64,000 nucleotides of DNA from Pedobacter gandavensis (GCF_014172405.1 NZ_WNXC01000001.1:1798001-1862000), one strand, 5' to 3'. Shown: positions 18,419-28,751, counted from the first letter of the stretch. Made by a program: numbers and translations. The notes: generated by a model not told the origin, from the sequence alone.

Positions 18419-21400
18419 ATGTTACAATCAATTATAAGAAGGCCGGTATTGGCAACGGTGATCTCTGTCCTCCTGGTACTCCTGGGGATAGTGGGACTTA
18501 TGCGTTTGCCAATTACCCAGTTTCCCGACATTGCCCCTCCTACCATTTTCGTATCTGGTGTATATCCCGGTGGAAACTCGGAGGCCGTAATCCGTTCAGT
18601 CATTACTCCCCTGGAAGAATCTATCAACGGAGTGGAAAACATGGACTACATGAAATCTTCCGCCAGTAATGACGGTTCATTCTCGGTATCCATTGTATTT
18701 AAACAAGGTACAGACCCGGATCAAGCTGCTGTAAACGTACAAAATCGCGTGGCACAGATCAACAGCCAGATGCCTCCGGAGGTCCTACAGGCTGGGATCA
18801 GTACTTCGAAACAGCAGAACAGCAATGTGATGTACTTCAACGTATATAGCGAAGACCGTACAAAATATGATGAGAAATTCCTGCAGAACTACATCAAGAT
18901 CAACCTTGTTCCTGAATTAAAAAGGATTCAGGGTGTGGGTCAGGTACAGATGTTTGGTTCTAAGGATTACTCGATGCGTGTTTGGTTAAATCCGCAGAAA
19001 ATGGCGGCCAATAACCTGACCCCGAGAGATGTTACAGAAGCGATCGCTGACCAGAGTTTAGAAACTGCTCCAGGAAAATTCGGAGAGGAATCTAAGGAAA
19101 CGATAGAATATGTGGTGAAGTATAAAGGAAAGTTAAACTTACCAGAGCAATATGAAAACCTGATCATCAAGTCTTCAGCAGACGGCGGTGTGCTTCGTTT
19201 AAAAGACATAGCAAGAATAGAATTTGGTGCGGCAAGTTATTCCAGTGACACTAAAATGGATGGCATGGATGCGGTAACGCTGGGGATTTTACAAGCCAGT
19301 GGTTCCAATGCCAATGAAATTGAAATTGCGGTACGTAAATCCTTGATTAAGGCAGAGAAAGATTTTCCAAAAGGCATCAAGTATGCCATTCTTCAAAGTA
19401 CAAAAGAACGATTGGACGAGTCTATCAGTCAGGTGAAAAAGACCTTGATTGAAGCCTTTATCCTGGTATTTATTGTTGTATTTATCTTCCTGCAGGATTT
19501 CAGATCTACATTGATCCCGGCAATTGCCGTTCCGGTAGCGATTATTGGTACTTTCTTCTTTTTACAATTGATTGGATTTACGGTCAATGTGTTGACTTTA
19601 TTTGCACTTGTACTCGCCATCGGTATTGTGGTAGATGATGCAATTGTAGTGGTGGAGGCCGTCCATGCGAAGATGGAAGGCTCAAATTTAACTGCCCGTG
19701 AAGCCACTTATTCGGCCATGAGTGAAATCACCGGAGCCATCGTATCGATTACCTTGGTGATGGCGGCAGTATTCTTACCTATTGGATTTATGGAAGGATC
19801 TTCAGGAATCTTTTATAAGCAATTTGCTTTTACGCTGGCGATTGCAATTCTGATTTCTGCGGTGAATGCATTGACATTAAGTCCGGCGCTATGTGCCTTG
19901 TTCTTAAAAAATCCGCATGCAGAAAAAGAAGGTCATAAAACAGGATTTTCGCAGCGTTTCTTTCAAGCTTTCAACACGTCGTTTAACAGAATGACGGAAA
20001 AATATATTGGCAGCCTGAAGTGGTTGATCAAATTCAAATGGGTTAGTTTAGGTGGATTGGCCATCGTAATTGCCAGTACGCTCTGGATGCTGAACACTAC
20101 ACCTAAAGGCTTTGTGCCTATGGAAGACGACAGCTTCATGATTTACTCTTTAACCATGCCATCAGGAACTGGATTAGACCGTACCACGAAGTTCATCAAA
20201 AAGGTAGACTCTACTTTTAAAACTTTTGAAGCGGTAAATATTACCACCAGTGTTTCTGGTTTTAACATCATGAGTAACTCTGCAAGTCCGGCTTATGGAC
20301 TTGGGTTTGTCAAACTGAAAGCACCAAAAGAAAGAGGCGAAGTTCAGGATATGGATGCCGTACTAGGTATGGTGAATGCGAAAATGGCCACCTTAAAAGA
20401 AGGTACCGTGAGTGTATTCCGTATGCCTCCGGTAGCTGGATATGGAGCCATTGGTGGTGTTGAGTTTGTACTACAGGACAGAACTGGTGGTGACCTGCAG
20501 AAATTCAGTCAGGTGGCCAACAAAATTGTGGGCGAACTATTTGGAGTGGATGGCGTTGCAGTAGCATTTACCACTTTTAAAGCCGATTACCCACAATTTG
20601 AACTGGAAGTAAACGACCAGAAAGCCAAGCAACTGGGTGTGAGTGTCCGCGAATTGCTGAATACAATACAGGTCTATTATGGCGGTGCGCAAGCCTCCGA
20701 CTTTAACCGTTTCGGTAAATATTACCGTGTCAATGTAAAAGCCGATGGTATTTTCAGAACGGATAAAGAATCCTTGAACATGGTGTTTGTGAAAAACAAC
20801 AAAGGCGAGATGGTGCCGGCAAGTGAGCTGGTATCCGTAAGGAAAGTATATGGACCTGAGTCTGTGGACCGATACAATCTATTCAATTCCATCACCATCA
20901 ATGCGATCGCCAAACCTGGAGTGAGCAATGGAAAGATTATGGAAGAAGTGGAGAAATTACTCGCAGAGAAACTTCCGAATGGCTATAGCTACGAATGGAA
21001 TGGACTTTCCAGAGAAGAGAAATCTTCAGGATCACAAACGGTATTCATTCTGGCTTTGAGTTTATTGTTTGTTTATTTCCTGCTGGCGGCTCAATATGAG
21101 AGTTATATTTTACCATTGGCAGTGATGTTATCTATTCCTACCGGTTTATTGGGTGTATTTATCGCCATAAAGATCGCTGGAATTGACAACAACATCTATG
21201 TACAGGTAGGGCTGATCATGCTGATTGGTTTATTGGCGAAAAATGCGATCCTAATCATTGAGTTTGCCTTACAGCGACGCAAAGAAGGTATGGATCTAAT
21301 CCCTGCCGCATTGGAAGGATCTCGATTGCGATTGAGACCTATTCTGATGACTTCCCTGGCTTTCATTGCGGGTATGACCCCATTGATGATTGCTACAGGA

Positions 21401-21574
21401 GGATCAGCGATGGGTAATCGTTCGATCAGTACTGGCGCTGCCGGTGGAATGCTTGCCGGAGTAATCCTGGGACTATTTATCATCCCAGTGCTCTTCGTCG
21501 TATTCCAATCTTTACAAGAAAAAATAACCGGGAAACCGGGACTGGAAACTGACCCACAGGTCAAATCTAATTAA
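18419..21574 (+). CDS. HAE1-type RND multidrug efflux pump
   Basis: Proton-driven inner-membrane transporter of 1051 residues, the usual length of AcrB-like pumps. Twelve membrane helices are expected in the 1+5+1+5 arrangement, with two large periplasmic loops. The proton-relay aspartates occur in GIVVDDAIVVVEAV (helix 4) and the conserved lysine in GLLAKNAILIIEFAL (helix 10). The N-terminus MLQSIIRRPVLATVISVLLVLLG is typical. Substrates cannot be predicted; drugs, bile-like detergents and dyes are common for the family. Between adaptor and outer-membrane factor in one operon. Confidence 0.97.
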   Translation: MLQSIIRRPVLATVISVLLVLLGIVGLMRLPITQFPDIAPPTIFVSGVYPGGNSEAVIRSVITPLEESINGVENMDYMKSSASNDGSFSVSIVFKQGTDPDQAAVNVQNRVAQINSQMPPEVLQAGISTSKQQNSNVMYFNVYSEDRTKYDEKFLQNYIKINLVPELKRIQGVGQVQMFGSKDYSMRVWLNPQKMAANNLTPRDVTEAIADQSLETAPGKFGEESKETIEYVVKYKGKLNLPEQYENLIIKSSADGGVLRLKDIARIEFGAASYSSDTKMDGMDAVTLGILQASGSNANEIEIAVRKSLIKAEKDFPKGIKYAILQSTKERLDESISQVKKTLIEAFILVFIVVFIFLQDFRSTLIPAIAVPVAIIGTFFFLQLIGFTVNVLTLFALVLAIGIVVDDAIVVVEAVHAKMEGSNLTAREATYSAMSEITGAIVSITLVMAAVFLPIGFMEGSSGIFYKQFAFTLAIAILISAVNALTLSPALCALFLKNPHAEKEGHKTGFSQRFFQAFNTSFNRMTEKYIGSLKWLIKFKWVSLGGLAIVIASTLWMLNTTPKGFVPMEDDSFMIYSLTMPSGTGLDRTTKFIKKVDSTFKTFEAVNITTSVSGFNIMSNSASPAYGLGFVKLKAPKERGEVQDMDAVLGMVNAKMATLKEGTVSVFRMPPVAGYGAIGGVEFVLQDRTGGDLQKFSQVANKIVGELFGVDGVAVAFTTFKADYPQFELEVNDQKAKQLGVSVRELLNTIQVYYGGAQASDFNRFGKYYRVNVKADGIFRTDKESLNMVFVKNNKGEMVPASELVSVRKVYGPESVDRYNLFNSITINAIAKPGVSNGKIMEEVEKLLAEKLPNGYSYEWNGLSREEKSSGSQTVFILALSLLFVYFLLAAQYESYILPLAVMLSIPTGLLGVFIAIKIAGIDNNIYVQVGLIMLIGLLAKNAILIIEFALQRRKEGMDLIPAALEGSRLRLRPILMTSLAFIAGMTPLMIATGGSAMGNRSISTGAAGGMLAGVILGLFIIPVLFVVFQSLQEKITGKPGLETDPQVKSN

Positions 21575-21576
21575 TC

Positions 21577-22998
21577 ATGAATCACAACCTTAAATTATAT
21601 ACCATTGCGACCCTTGCCATCCTGTCCACAGGATGCAAGGTAGGAAAAGAGTATGTGCGACCGGCGACAGATCTCCCAACACAATACCGTGCTGCGCAGC
21701 AGGCGACAGATTCGATCAGTGTGGCTGCATTGAGCACAAAAGTTTTCTTTAATGATCCTGCCTTGCAACAATTGATCGACAGTGCAAATACTAAAAATTA
21801 TGACCTGCTCATCGCCTTGAAAAACATTGAGCAGGCAGATCAGACTTTGCGCGAAGCAAAAGTTAACTTTCTACCGGAACTCGGCTTAAACATACAGGCC
21901 AATAGCAGCAAGCCTTCAAAAAACAGCTTGAATGGTTTAAGTATGGGACAGTTCTTAGGCACCAGTACGGTTCAGGACTATAATACGGCGCTAAATTTAT
22001 CTTGGGAAATCGGCTTATGGGGAAAACTCAGAGGCATGAAAGCGCAGGCACTTTCTCAATATCTTCAAACTCAGGAAGCATCGAAACTGATCCGCAGCAA
22101 ACTGGTTTCCACTGTGGCTACCGGTTATTATAACCTCTTGATGTTGGATGAGCAATTGCGTATTGCCAATCGAACAGTTTCCTTAAATGACAGCACTTTA
22201 AGGATGACCAAATTGCAATGGGAGGCTGGTTTAACCACTATCCTTGCCATTCAACAGGCAGAAGCGCAAAAACTAAGCTCCGAGCAACTGATTCCTGCAC
22301 TACTGCAAAATATCAGCATTCAAGAAAATGCTTTAAGTCAACTGACAGGGACACTACCTGCATCAGTTTACCGACTGAAAAAACTGAATGAAATCAGTCC
22401 GGCAGTTCAAATGCCTGCAGGATATCCGGTAGCCTTGCTGAACCAACGTGCTGACGTAAAGGCTAGTGAGTATGCATTACGTGCTGCTAATGAAGCTATA
22501 GGGATTGCACAGGCCAGTATGTATCCTTCTTTGAACATTACTGCTCAGGGAGGATTAAACTCCTTTAAAGCCAGCAATTGGTTCAATATTCCTGGTTCCC
22601 TATTTGGAATGGTTGCCGGAAGTGTGGCACAACCAATTTTCCAACGCCGACAGTTAAAAACCAAATTCGAGATCGCGAAATTAGAAAGAGAAAAGTCGGT
22701 ATTGGCCTTTAGACAAACTGTTCTTTTGGCAGTGACCGAGGTGGCGGATGCCTTAACGACTTCAGCACGCTTAAAAGAGCAATTGGTCTTGGCGGAAGCT
22801 CGTGTAAACACTTTACGCTCGGCCATCAAAAATGCAGATATGTTGTACAAAAGTGGCATGGCGACCTATCTTGAAGTGATCCTTGCTCAAGGAAGCCTGC
22901 TACAAAGTGAGCTAGAGTTGAGCGACTTAAAACGTCAGCGACTAGCTGCAGATGTGACACTTTATACTGCTTTAGGAGGTGGTAATAACCCAGAATAA
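21577..22998 (+). CDS. TolC/OprM-type outer-membrane efflux lipoprotein
   Basis: Outer-membrane factor of 473 residues, NodT/OprM subfamily. Signal peptide with lipobox LSTGC (Cys near residue 20) followed by KVGKEYVRP, the standard mature start. Two OEP repeats (about 60-250 and 270-465) contain the LLIALKNIEQADQTLREAKVNFLPEL and ANEAIGIAQASMYPSLNITA helices and strands. Starts 2 bases after the pump stop codon and is followed by a terminator. Confidence 0.96.
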   Translation: MNHNLKLYTIATLAILSTGCKVGKEYVRPATDLPTQYRAAQQATDSISVAALSTKVFFNDPALQQLIDSANTKNYDLLIALKNIEQADQTLREAKVNFLPELGLNIQANSSKPSKNSLNGLSMGQFLGTSTVQDYNTALNLSWEIGLWGKLRGMKAQALSQYLQTQEASKLIRSKLVSTVATGYYNLLMLDEQLRIANRTVSLNDSTLRMTKLQWEAGLTTILAIQQAEAQKLSSEQLIPALLQNISIQENALSQLTGTLPASVYRLKKLNEISPAVQMPAGYPVALLNQRADVKASEYALRAANEAIGIAQASMYPSLNITAQGGLNSFKASNWFNIPGSLFGMVAGSVAQPIFQRRQLKTKFEIAKLEREKSVLAFRQTVLLAVTEVADALTTSARLKEQLVLAEARVNTLRSAIKNADMLYKSGMATYLEVILAQGSLLQSELELSDLKRQRLAADVTLYTALGGGNNPE

Positions 22999-23025
22999 GC
23001 CCCCAATTAAATAATATTACCATAT

Positions 23026-23058
23026 TGCGATGTCTTAAACAGGCATCGCATTTTTATT
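23026..23058 (+). terminator. intrinsic terminator of the efflux operon
   Basis: Stem TGCGATG / CATCGCA with an 11-base loop, then a T-rich tail. It does not serve the opposing kinase gene, since the other flank is not T-rich on the minus strand. Confidence 0.75.
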
Positions 23059-23072
23059 TTACCAGGTATTTT

Positions 23073-25430
23073 TTATTTGAAGAATATCCTGAAGGTCGTT
23101 CCTATACCAAATTCACTTTCTACCGTCACCTTTCCCCCCATCGCATCAATCTGATTCTTGGAAATAAATAATCCAACGCCTCTGGAATCGGCATTGCCAT
23201 TAAAAGTTTTATACATTCCAAACAACTCGGCACCATGTTTTTCCAGGTCCATTCCTATACCGTTATCTTTAATTTTCAACACAACTTGCCCATCCTGCTC
23301 ACAAGTCAGCTCAATCACCGGTGGCCTTTCGGGATGACTATACCTAATTGCATTAAAGATAAAATTAAGCATGATACTCTCCAGATAGGCAGGATTATAG
23401 TTTACCAGTACCGATTCAGCAACGTTATTGATGATGCGGGCTTTTTTCAATACAATCTGATCCTGCAAAACATCTAATGTTCTATTGATATATTCACTGA
23501 GCGCCAAAGGTTCCACAATCACATTGATATTGGTTTGAATATTGACCACCTTATTTAAGTTCAATAGCGTTTCATTTAAAGAATTTGAAACCGTTTTCAA
23601 TAAGGTGACCATTTCATTCCGTTCCTCATTGGAAGTAGCGGATTCAATTAAAGCGGCAATAGATTGAATGTTGCTCGTATGAGAACGTAGGTTGTGAGAC
23701 ACGATATAGGAGAAATTGAGCAGCCTTTTATTTTGTTCATTCACCAGATCAAAAGAATGATTTAAATCCCGCTCGGCTTGCTTATTCTTGGTGATATCAA
23801 TCATAATCCCCCGTAGCATGATCACTTTTCCTTCGGCTACCACAACATTCACAATATCTCTTAACCAAACCACGCTACCATCTTTAGCGATCATGCGGTA
23901 CTCAAAATCATGTTGTTCCAGTTTATCTGCGAAAGAATAACAATAATGGAGTCGATACTCGCGGTCTTCCGGATGAATGTGATCTACCCAGAATGTTGGG
24001 GAACCAAGCCATTCTTCACTGGTATATCCAAGAATATCTTTTGATTTTTCACTCACAAAAGCAAATTCAAAAGTAAATGGATTTGCTTCCCACACAATCC
24101 CATCAATCGTATTTACGAGAGATTCAATCCGTTGTCTATATTCTATGGCAATGCGTTCTGCTTCAATTTTTGCCGTCACATCTTCTACGATGGCAATGTG
24201 GCTGGTTGGTTTAGTCCCGGGAAGCCATAAAGGAGTGATCATCAGGTTTGCCCAAACCACTGTACCATCTTTATGTAAATATCTTTTCAGGAGCTCAAAT
24301 TCGGAGATCTCCCCCCTTTCCATCCGCTCAAAATAGTTGAGCCCATTTTCTATATCATCCGGGTGACTGAGCATTTGAAAGCGCTTACTTTCCAGCTCTT
24401 CTGCGGAATAACCAAGGATTTTACAGAGGCGGGGATTCACATGAAGCAAACGGCCAGTATTAGACTCTACCTCCATAATCCCAATTGCTGCCTGGTCAAA
24501 TATCGTTTTAAACTTCAGCTGATTTTCCAGTAACCTACTGGCCTGATCCAATACCAATTGCTGCAATTCCGCTGGTCTTTTAAACACCAGGGAGACTAAA
24601 AATCCACTTAGGCCCGCCAGGAAAATTGCGAATATGGTAGGCACCACAATTTTCAAATAGGGCTTATAATTTGGAATGTTCATCATGTACAACTTCCAGT
24701 TGCCATCAGAAAAAGTCACACTTTCTTGAACTGCATCAGGAGTAGTCTTTATCTTTGGGAGGAAAAACTCCTCAACTCCGGTTACAGGGCTTAACTTTGA
24801 GAGTTGAAAGGCATAGCGATTATTAGTAACTTCCTGTATCCCTGCTTCTTTTAAAAAGGCATCCAGTTTGATCACCACTGCAGAAAAACCCCAGAACTTA
24901 TTATTGAAAAACAAAGGCATCCTCCCCACAATACCGATCCCACCCTGTTTAAGCTTCATTGGTCCGGCAAAATACATCTTTCGATCCATGACAGCCTTTC
25001 TTGCCTCTAAGCTAATCTCTTTTGAAACATGAAAAACATCAAGATTTAAAGCCGCCTCATTACCTTTTAAAGGATAAATGTACTTAATCACTCCACCTGG
25101 AACCAGCTCTATGGCTTGTACATTTGGGTTTGAGCTCATCAACTGAGCGGCTACCACTTCAAAATCCTTAGGTTTACCATCACCGCTAATCGTTAATCCC
25201 AACGTTAAGGCTGCAGTATAACAGTTTTTAAGTGATTGGTCTACATTATATCTCAATGTATTTAAAACCCTGTTCATTTCCATACGCTGATCATCTTTTA
25301 CCATCCGGTAACGCTGATTGGAGACGTAAAGAATCAATGTAATGAGCAACAAGGAGATAACCGCACCGGTTACTTTGGGTCTTTTAAATAAAATATTGGT
25401 ACTGGAAGATAGTTTTTTCTCTAAGTTCAT
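23073..25430 (-). CDS. CHASE-PAS-PAS sensor histidine kinase
   Basis: Orphan sensor kinase of 785 residues. A membrane helix (about 18-38) precedes a periplasmic CHASE-type domain (about 60-260) and a second helix (about 262-285). Two PAS/PAC units follow (about 310-420 and 435-555), each with the tryptophan-containing PAC signature. The phospho-acceptor lies in FSYIVSHNLRSHTSNIQ, and the ATPase domain shows LNFIFNAIRYSHPE and KIKDNGIGMDLEKHG. No response regulator is adjacent and no receiver domain is fused. CHASE domains sense small extracellular ligands; which one is unknown. Confidence 0.93.
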   Translation of the reverse strand: MNLEKKLSSSTNILFKRPKVTGAVISLLLITLILYVSNQRYRMVKDDQRMEMNRVLNTLRYNVDQSLKNCYTAALTLGLTISGDGKPKDFEVVAAQLMSSNPNVQAIELVPGGVIKYIYPLKGNEAALNLDVFHVSKEISLEARKAVMDRKMYFAGPMKLKQGGIGIVGRMPLFFNNKFWGFSAVVIKLDAFLKEAGIQEVTNNRYAFQLSKLSPVTGVEEFFLPKIKTTPDAVQESVTFSDGNWKLYMMNIPNYKPYLKIVVPTIFAIFLAGLSGFLVSLVFKRPAELQQLVLDQASRLLENQLKFKTIFDQAAIGIMEVESNTGRLLHVNPRLCKILGYSAEELESKRFQMLSHPDDIENGLNYFERMERGEISEFELLKRYLHKDGTVVWANLMITPLWLPGTKPTSHIAIVEDVTAKIEAERIAIEYRQRIESLVNTIDGIVWEANPFTFEFAFVSEKSKDILGYTSEEWLGSPTFWVDHIHPEDREYRLHYCYSFADKLEQHDFEYRMIAKDGSVVWLRDIVNVVVAEGKVIMLRGIMIDITKNKQAERDLNHSFDLVNEQNKRLLNFSYIVSHNLRSHTSNIQSIAALIESATSNEERNEMVTLLKTVSNSLNETLLNLNKVVNIQTNINVIVEPLALSEYINRTLDVLQDQIVLKKARIINNVAESVLVNYNPAYLESIMLNFIFNAIRYSHPERPPVIELTCEQDGQVVLKIKDNGIGMDLEKHGAELFGMYKTFNGNADSRGVGLFISKNQIDAMGGKVTVESEFGIGTTFRIFFK

Positions 25431-25449
25431 TTTGTTGCCAGACAGAGCC

Positions 25450-25457
25450 TAAATGTA
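25450..25457 (-). promoter_or_regulatory. possible -7 element of the CHASE-PAS kinase gene
   Basis: TACATTTA on the minus strand, one mismatch from TAnnTTTG, 19 bases upstream of the ATG at 25430. The divergent mutarotase gene has a similar one-mismatch element, TACTTTTA at 25470-25477. Confidence 0.3.
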
Positions 25458-25480
25458 ATATTTAATTTTTACTTTTATCT

Positions 25481-26353
25481 ATGATGATTTCTCTCGAAAA
25501 TGCACAAATTTCAGCTTCCTTTTCTACTAAAGGTGCGGAATTACAAGGGTTAGAAAACAAGCATACTTCCTTATCCTATCTGTGGAATGGGGATGCGCAA
25601 TTCTGGGGGAAGCATAGTCCAGTTTTATTTCCTATTGTTGGAGGGCTAAAGGAGGACACCTACAACTTTGAGGGTCAGCAATATCAACTGCCGCGCCATG
25701 GCTTTGCGAGAGATAGAGAATTTGAAGCCCATAAAATTGGGGACGAAGAATTGTTGTTTTTATTGAAAGAAGATGAAGAAAGTTTAAAAGTTTATCCTTT
25801 TAAGTTCCAGCTAGGCCTGCATTACAGACTTAGCGGAAATACCCTCAGTTGCAGCTATGAAGTTTTAAATACCGGCAACAAAACCTTGTGGTTTTCAGTT
25901 GGTGGTCACCCCGCATTTAGTCTGCCGCTTAAATCAAGCTTAAATTACAACGATTATTACCTGAAATTTAATAGGGACTCCCAATTAAACGTGCATCAGG
26001 TAAACAATAACCTGATTGATGATAAGACAGAAATTCTTCATTTAACGTCTGCAGGAAAGCTTCCGTTAAATCACGAGCTATTTTATGGGGATGCACTGGT
26101 CATGAAAGACTTAAAAAGCAACAAAATCAGTTTAAAATGCGATAAAGATAGCCATGGCTTAGACTTTCATTTCGAAGGTTTTCCATATTTTGGAATATGG
26201 GCGGCTAAAGATGCTGACTTTGTCTGTCTGGAGCCATGGTGTGGCATCGCTGATGGTATTCATCACAATCAGCAACTCATCGATAAAGAAGGAATTGTTA
26301 GTTTAGCTCCTGGAAAAGAGTGGTCTAGAAATTGGGAAGTTACTTGCTTTTAA
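25481..26353 (+). CDS. LacX-type aldose 1-epimerase family protein
   Basis: Galactose-mutarotase-fold protein of 290 residues that would interconvert alpha and beta anomers of a sugar. The LacX subgroup is suggested by SPVLFPIVGGLKEDTYNFEG, LPRHGFARDREF, FSVGGHPAFSLPL and CLEPWCGIADG, with the histidines and terminal glutamate of the active site. The sugar specificity of this subgroup is not settled. Start 25481 or the next codon, also ATG. Divergent from the kinase gene and convergent with the following one. Confidence 0.92.
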   Translation: MMISLENAQISASFSTKGAELQGLENKHTSLSYLWNGDAQFWGKHSPVLFPIVGGLKEDTYNFEGQQYQLPRHGFARDREFEAHKIGDEELLFLLKEDEESLKVYPFKFQLGLHYRLSGNTLSCSYEVLNTGNKTLWFSVGGHPAFSLPLKSSLNYNDYYLKFNRDSQLNVHQVNNNLIDDKTEILHLTSAGKLPLNHELFYGDALVMKDLKSNKISLKCDKDSHGLDFHFEGFPYFGIWAAKDADFVCLEPWCGIADGIHHNQQLIDKEGIVSLAPGKEWSRNWEVTCF

Positions 26354-26363
26354 GGTTTATTTT

Positions 26364-27572
26364 TTAGCCATTCCTTCCCGGTAATTCAACGATAAATTTA
26401 CAGCCTTTATCCTTTCCTTCGCTTTCTGCACGAATGGTTCCATCATGCGCTTCTACCAATACCTTCACAATGGACAGTCCAAGGCCGGTGGAGTTTTCCC
26501 CTGCAGTTGGCTGCGCACTTAAACGGGTAAAACGCTGGTATAGTTTACCTTTATCTTCCTGAGTGAGGCCCAGTCCCTGGTCTTCTACTTCAATCAGCAC
26601 CATTCCTGCGAGCTCTTTTACACGAATAAAGATGTGTTTTCCTGGCGCCGAATATTTAATAGCGTTATTGATCAGATTGTCAATAATTTCTGTCAACTTC
26701 CCTTCATCCGCATTTACATACAGGTCTTTTTCATAACTGAAATGTATCATTTGGCCTTTTCTTTCCGCCAGTGGCTGATTCATGGAGACCACATTACTCA
26801 CCAGGAAAGAAACATTGACTTTAATTAAAAGCAAGTGTATTTTTCCGGATTCCATACTTCCTACCTGCAATAATTCATCAATGATACGCACCATATTCAG
26901 ACTGGCAATTTTTATCTGATCACAAAGGGTATCCACCATTTCTGGATTATCCTTCTTCATTTTAATCAAATCTGCACGTACGGGAATGGTTGTTAAGGGA
27001 TTTTTAAGGTCATGGGCTGTCGTATTCAGGATCTGATTGTGCTGAGCAATACTGGTTCTGGAAGCCAATCTCAATTCGATTTGATCCATCACAATGTCTC
27101 TTAAATCTCTAAGGATCTGCTCCTCTTCTTCATTTAGCGTCCTTGGGGATTTATCGATCACACAAAAAGTACCTAAATTAAAGCCGTCTCTGGTACGCAA
27201 AGGTACAGCCGCATAAAACCGCAAGCCAAAATTACCTGCGACCAATGGGTTTGCCAAAGTTCTTGGGTCTAAGATTGCGTCTTCCACAAGATACAGATCA
27301 TCAGAAAAAATCACGGAAGCACAAAGTCCTTCATCTCTGTCGATTTGCTGTGCTTCAATTCCATATTTCGATTTAAACCAGATGCGATCGGTATCTACCA
27401 GACTGACAATAGCGATAGGCACCTTCAGGAGCGTTGCTGCCAACTTAGTCAGCTTATCAAATGAGCCATCCGGTGGCGTATCCAGAATACTGTACCTTTT
27501 TAAGGCTTTTATCCTTTCTTCTTCTGATGTTGCAGTATCCAGATCTATATGAGTCGCCATTGAGATATACAT
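26364..27572 (-). CDS. GAF-domain sensor histidine kinase
   Basis: Soluble orphan kinase of up to 402 residues. Residues about 30-170 form a GAF domain (SLVDTDRIWFKSKYGI, AVPLRTRDGFNLGTFCVIDKSPR). H-box TTAHDLKNPLTTIPV near residue 190; ATPase motifs NLINNAIKYSAPGK, VEDQGLGL and STGLGLSIVKVLVEAHDG. An internal ATG at 27560 (residue 5) is a likely alternative start, since a TAACTTTA -7-like element at 27582-27589 leaves almost no leader for the first ATG. No partner regulator nearby; no membrane segment. Confidence 0.93.
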   Translation of the reverse strand: MYISMATHIDLDTATSEEERIKALKRYSILDTPPDGSFDKLTKLAATLLKVPIAIVSLVDTDRIWFKSKYGIEAQQIDRDEGLCASVIFSDDLYLVEDAILDPRTLANPLVAGNFGLRFYAAVPLRTRDGFNLGTFCVIDKSPRTLNEEEEQILRDLRDIVMDQIELRLASRTSIAQHNQILNTTAHDLKNPLTTIPVRADLIKMKKDNPEMVDTLCDQIKIASLNMVRIIDELLQVGSMESGKIHLLLIKVNVSFLVSNVVSMNQPLAERKGQMIHFSYEKDLYVNADEGKLTEIIDNLINNAIKYSAPGKHIFIRVKELAGMVLIEVEDQGLGLTQEDKGKLYQRFTRLSAQPTAGENSTGLGLSIVKVLVEAHDGTIRAESEGKDKGCKFIVELPGRNG

Positions 27573-27720
27573 TAAGAAACATAAAGTTAGTAATGTTTCT
27601 AGCGGAAAACAAATTACTACGATTTATATAGCAACAATATGACTTAAGATAAAGATTTACGCTTAGAAATAGCGAATCAAAAAAAACAGCTGTTTTACCT
27701 ATATATTTTTCATCTTGAAG

Positions 27721-27745
27721 AAAAAAAGCTGGATCTACCAGCTTT
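27721..27745 (-). terminator. intrinsic terminator overlapping the stop codon of the flavoprotein gene
   Basis: On the minus strand AAAGCTGG / CCAGCTTT forms an 8-bp stem whose 5-base loop contains the TAG stop codon (27735-27737), followed by seven T residues in all on the 3' side. The last codons of the gene are therefore part of the terminator. Confidence 0.85.
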
Positions 27746-28658
27746 CAAGAATCAATGCGGAATTAATAGCCACCCCTGATAATGAGCCTGATGCCACTGC
27801 CAAAGAAACCGATCTCGCCATAGTTGTATTGTCGCCAGCGGCATAAATGCCTGGGATACTACTTTGTTTTTTATCATCAACAACCAAGTAACCCTGTTCA
27901 TTTAGCGCACAACCCAGACTTTCTGGAATGTCCGAGTGTTGTACAAAACCTACCCTGCTATACATCGCTTTAAAAAAATACTGTTGTCCATCTTCGAGTA
28001 ACAGGCTTTTCAGCTGTCCATTTTCATGTTGAATTTCCAATATAGGCGTCTCCAAAATCGAAATACCATGAGTTTGGAGTTGTTGTTGCTGCTCCATGTT
28101 CAATTGAACTGGTCCATTCGTAAATAACACCATATCTTTTGTCCATTGATTCAGAACCTGAGCCAAATGAAAAGCGGTATCTCCATTGGCAAGTATCGCT
28201 GTTTTTTGCTGACGAACTTCATAACCATGACAATATGGGCAGTGAATCACAGAGATGCCCCAGCACTCAGCAAAGCCTTTTATTGCTGGCATCAAATCTT
28301 TAACACCTGTGGCAAATAATAGCTTTTTTGCGCTAAAAGACAAACCTGATACCGTTTTTACTTCAAAAAGACCGTTGATTTGTTTTGCAGAAACCGCCAG
28401 GTCATTTAAGTGACTAACCGTTGGATACTTTAATACCTCTGCTAAAGCAATTTTCGCAATCGCCTCAGGCCGCTGTCCATCCTGCGTAAGAAAATTATGA
28501 GAATATGGTGTTTGCGCATTACAGGGTTTCCCACTATCTATCAGCAGGACTTTTCTTCCTGCTCTTGCTAAGGTCATTGCGGCAGAAAGACCGGCATAAC
28601 TGCCGCCAATAATAATAACTTCTTGTGCAATATCAATTTGTGTCAATTCCTTTTCCAT
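27735..28658 (-). CDS. NAD(P)/FAD-dependent oxidoreductase, thioredoxin reductase-like
   Basis: Flavoprotein of 307 residues. The FAD-binding motif IIIGGSYAGLSAAMTLA is near the N-terminus, and VIHCPYCHGYEVR carries the CxxC redox pair in the position of thioredoxin reductase. IPGIYAAGDNTT near the end is the second FAD motif. A start at 28754 would add 32 residues of low-complexity sequence, but it lies upstream of the transcription start expected from the -7 element at 28752-28759, so the ATG at 28658 is preferred. Probably reduces a small disulfide protein or acts on a small molecule; the partner is unknown. Confidence 0.9.
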   Translation of the reverse strand: MEKELTQIDIAQEVIIIGGSYAGLSAAMTLARAGRKVLLIDSGKPCNAQTPYSHNFLTQDGQRPEAIAKIALAEVLKYPTVSHLNDLAVSAKQINGLFEVKTVSGLSFSAKKLLFATGVKDLMPAIKGFAECWGISVIHCPYCHGYEVRQQKTAILANGDTAFHLAQVLNQWTKDMVLFTNGPVQLNMEQQQQLQTHGISILETPILEIQHENGQLKSLLLEDGQQYFFKAMYSRVGFVQHSDIPESLGCALNEQGYLVVDDKKQSSIPGIYAAGDNTTMARSVSLAVASGSLSGVAINSALILESW

Positions 28659-28751
28659 CTTTATTCTATTTAAGCTGAACTGGAAATATGAAAAAATCGG
28701 TTCCTTAAATAAAAAAGAATGACCGCTTCTGCCCTGGTTCCAGATTAGAAC

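Noticed and set aside
15211..22998. Two-component system plus RND pump as a new system
   Set aside because: Each part is a well-known family and the arrangement is common; only the predicted operator was kept as a finding.
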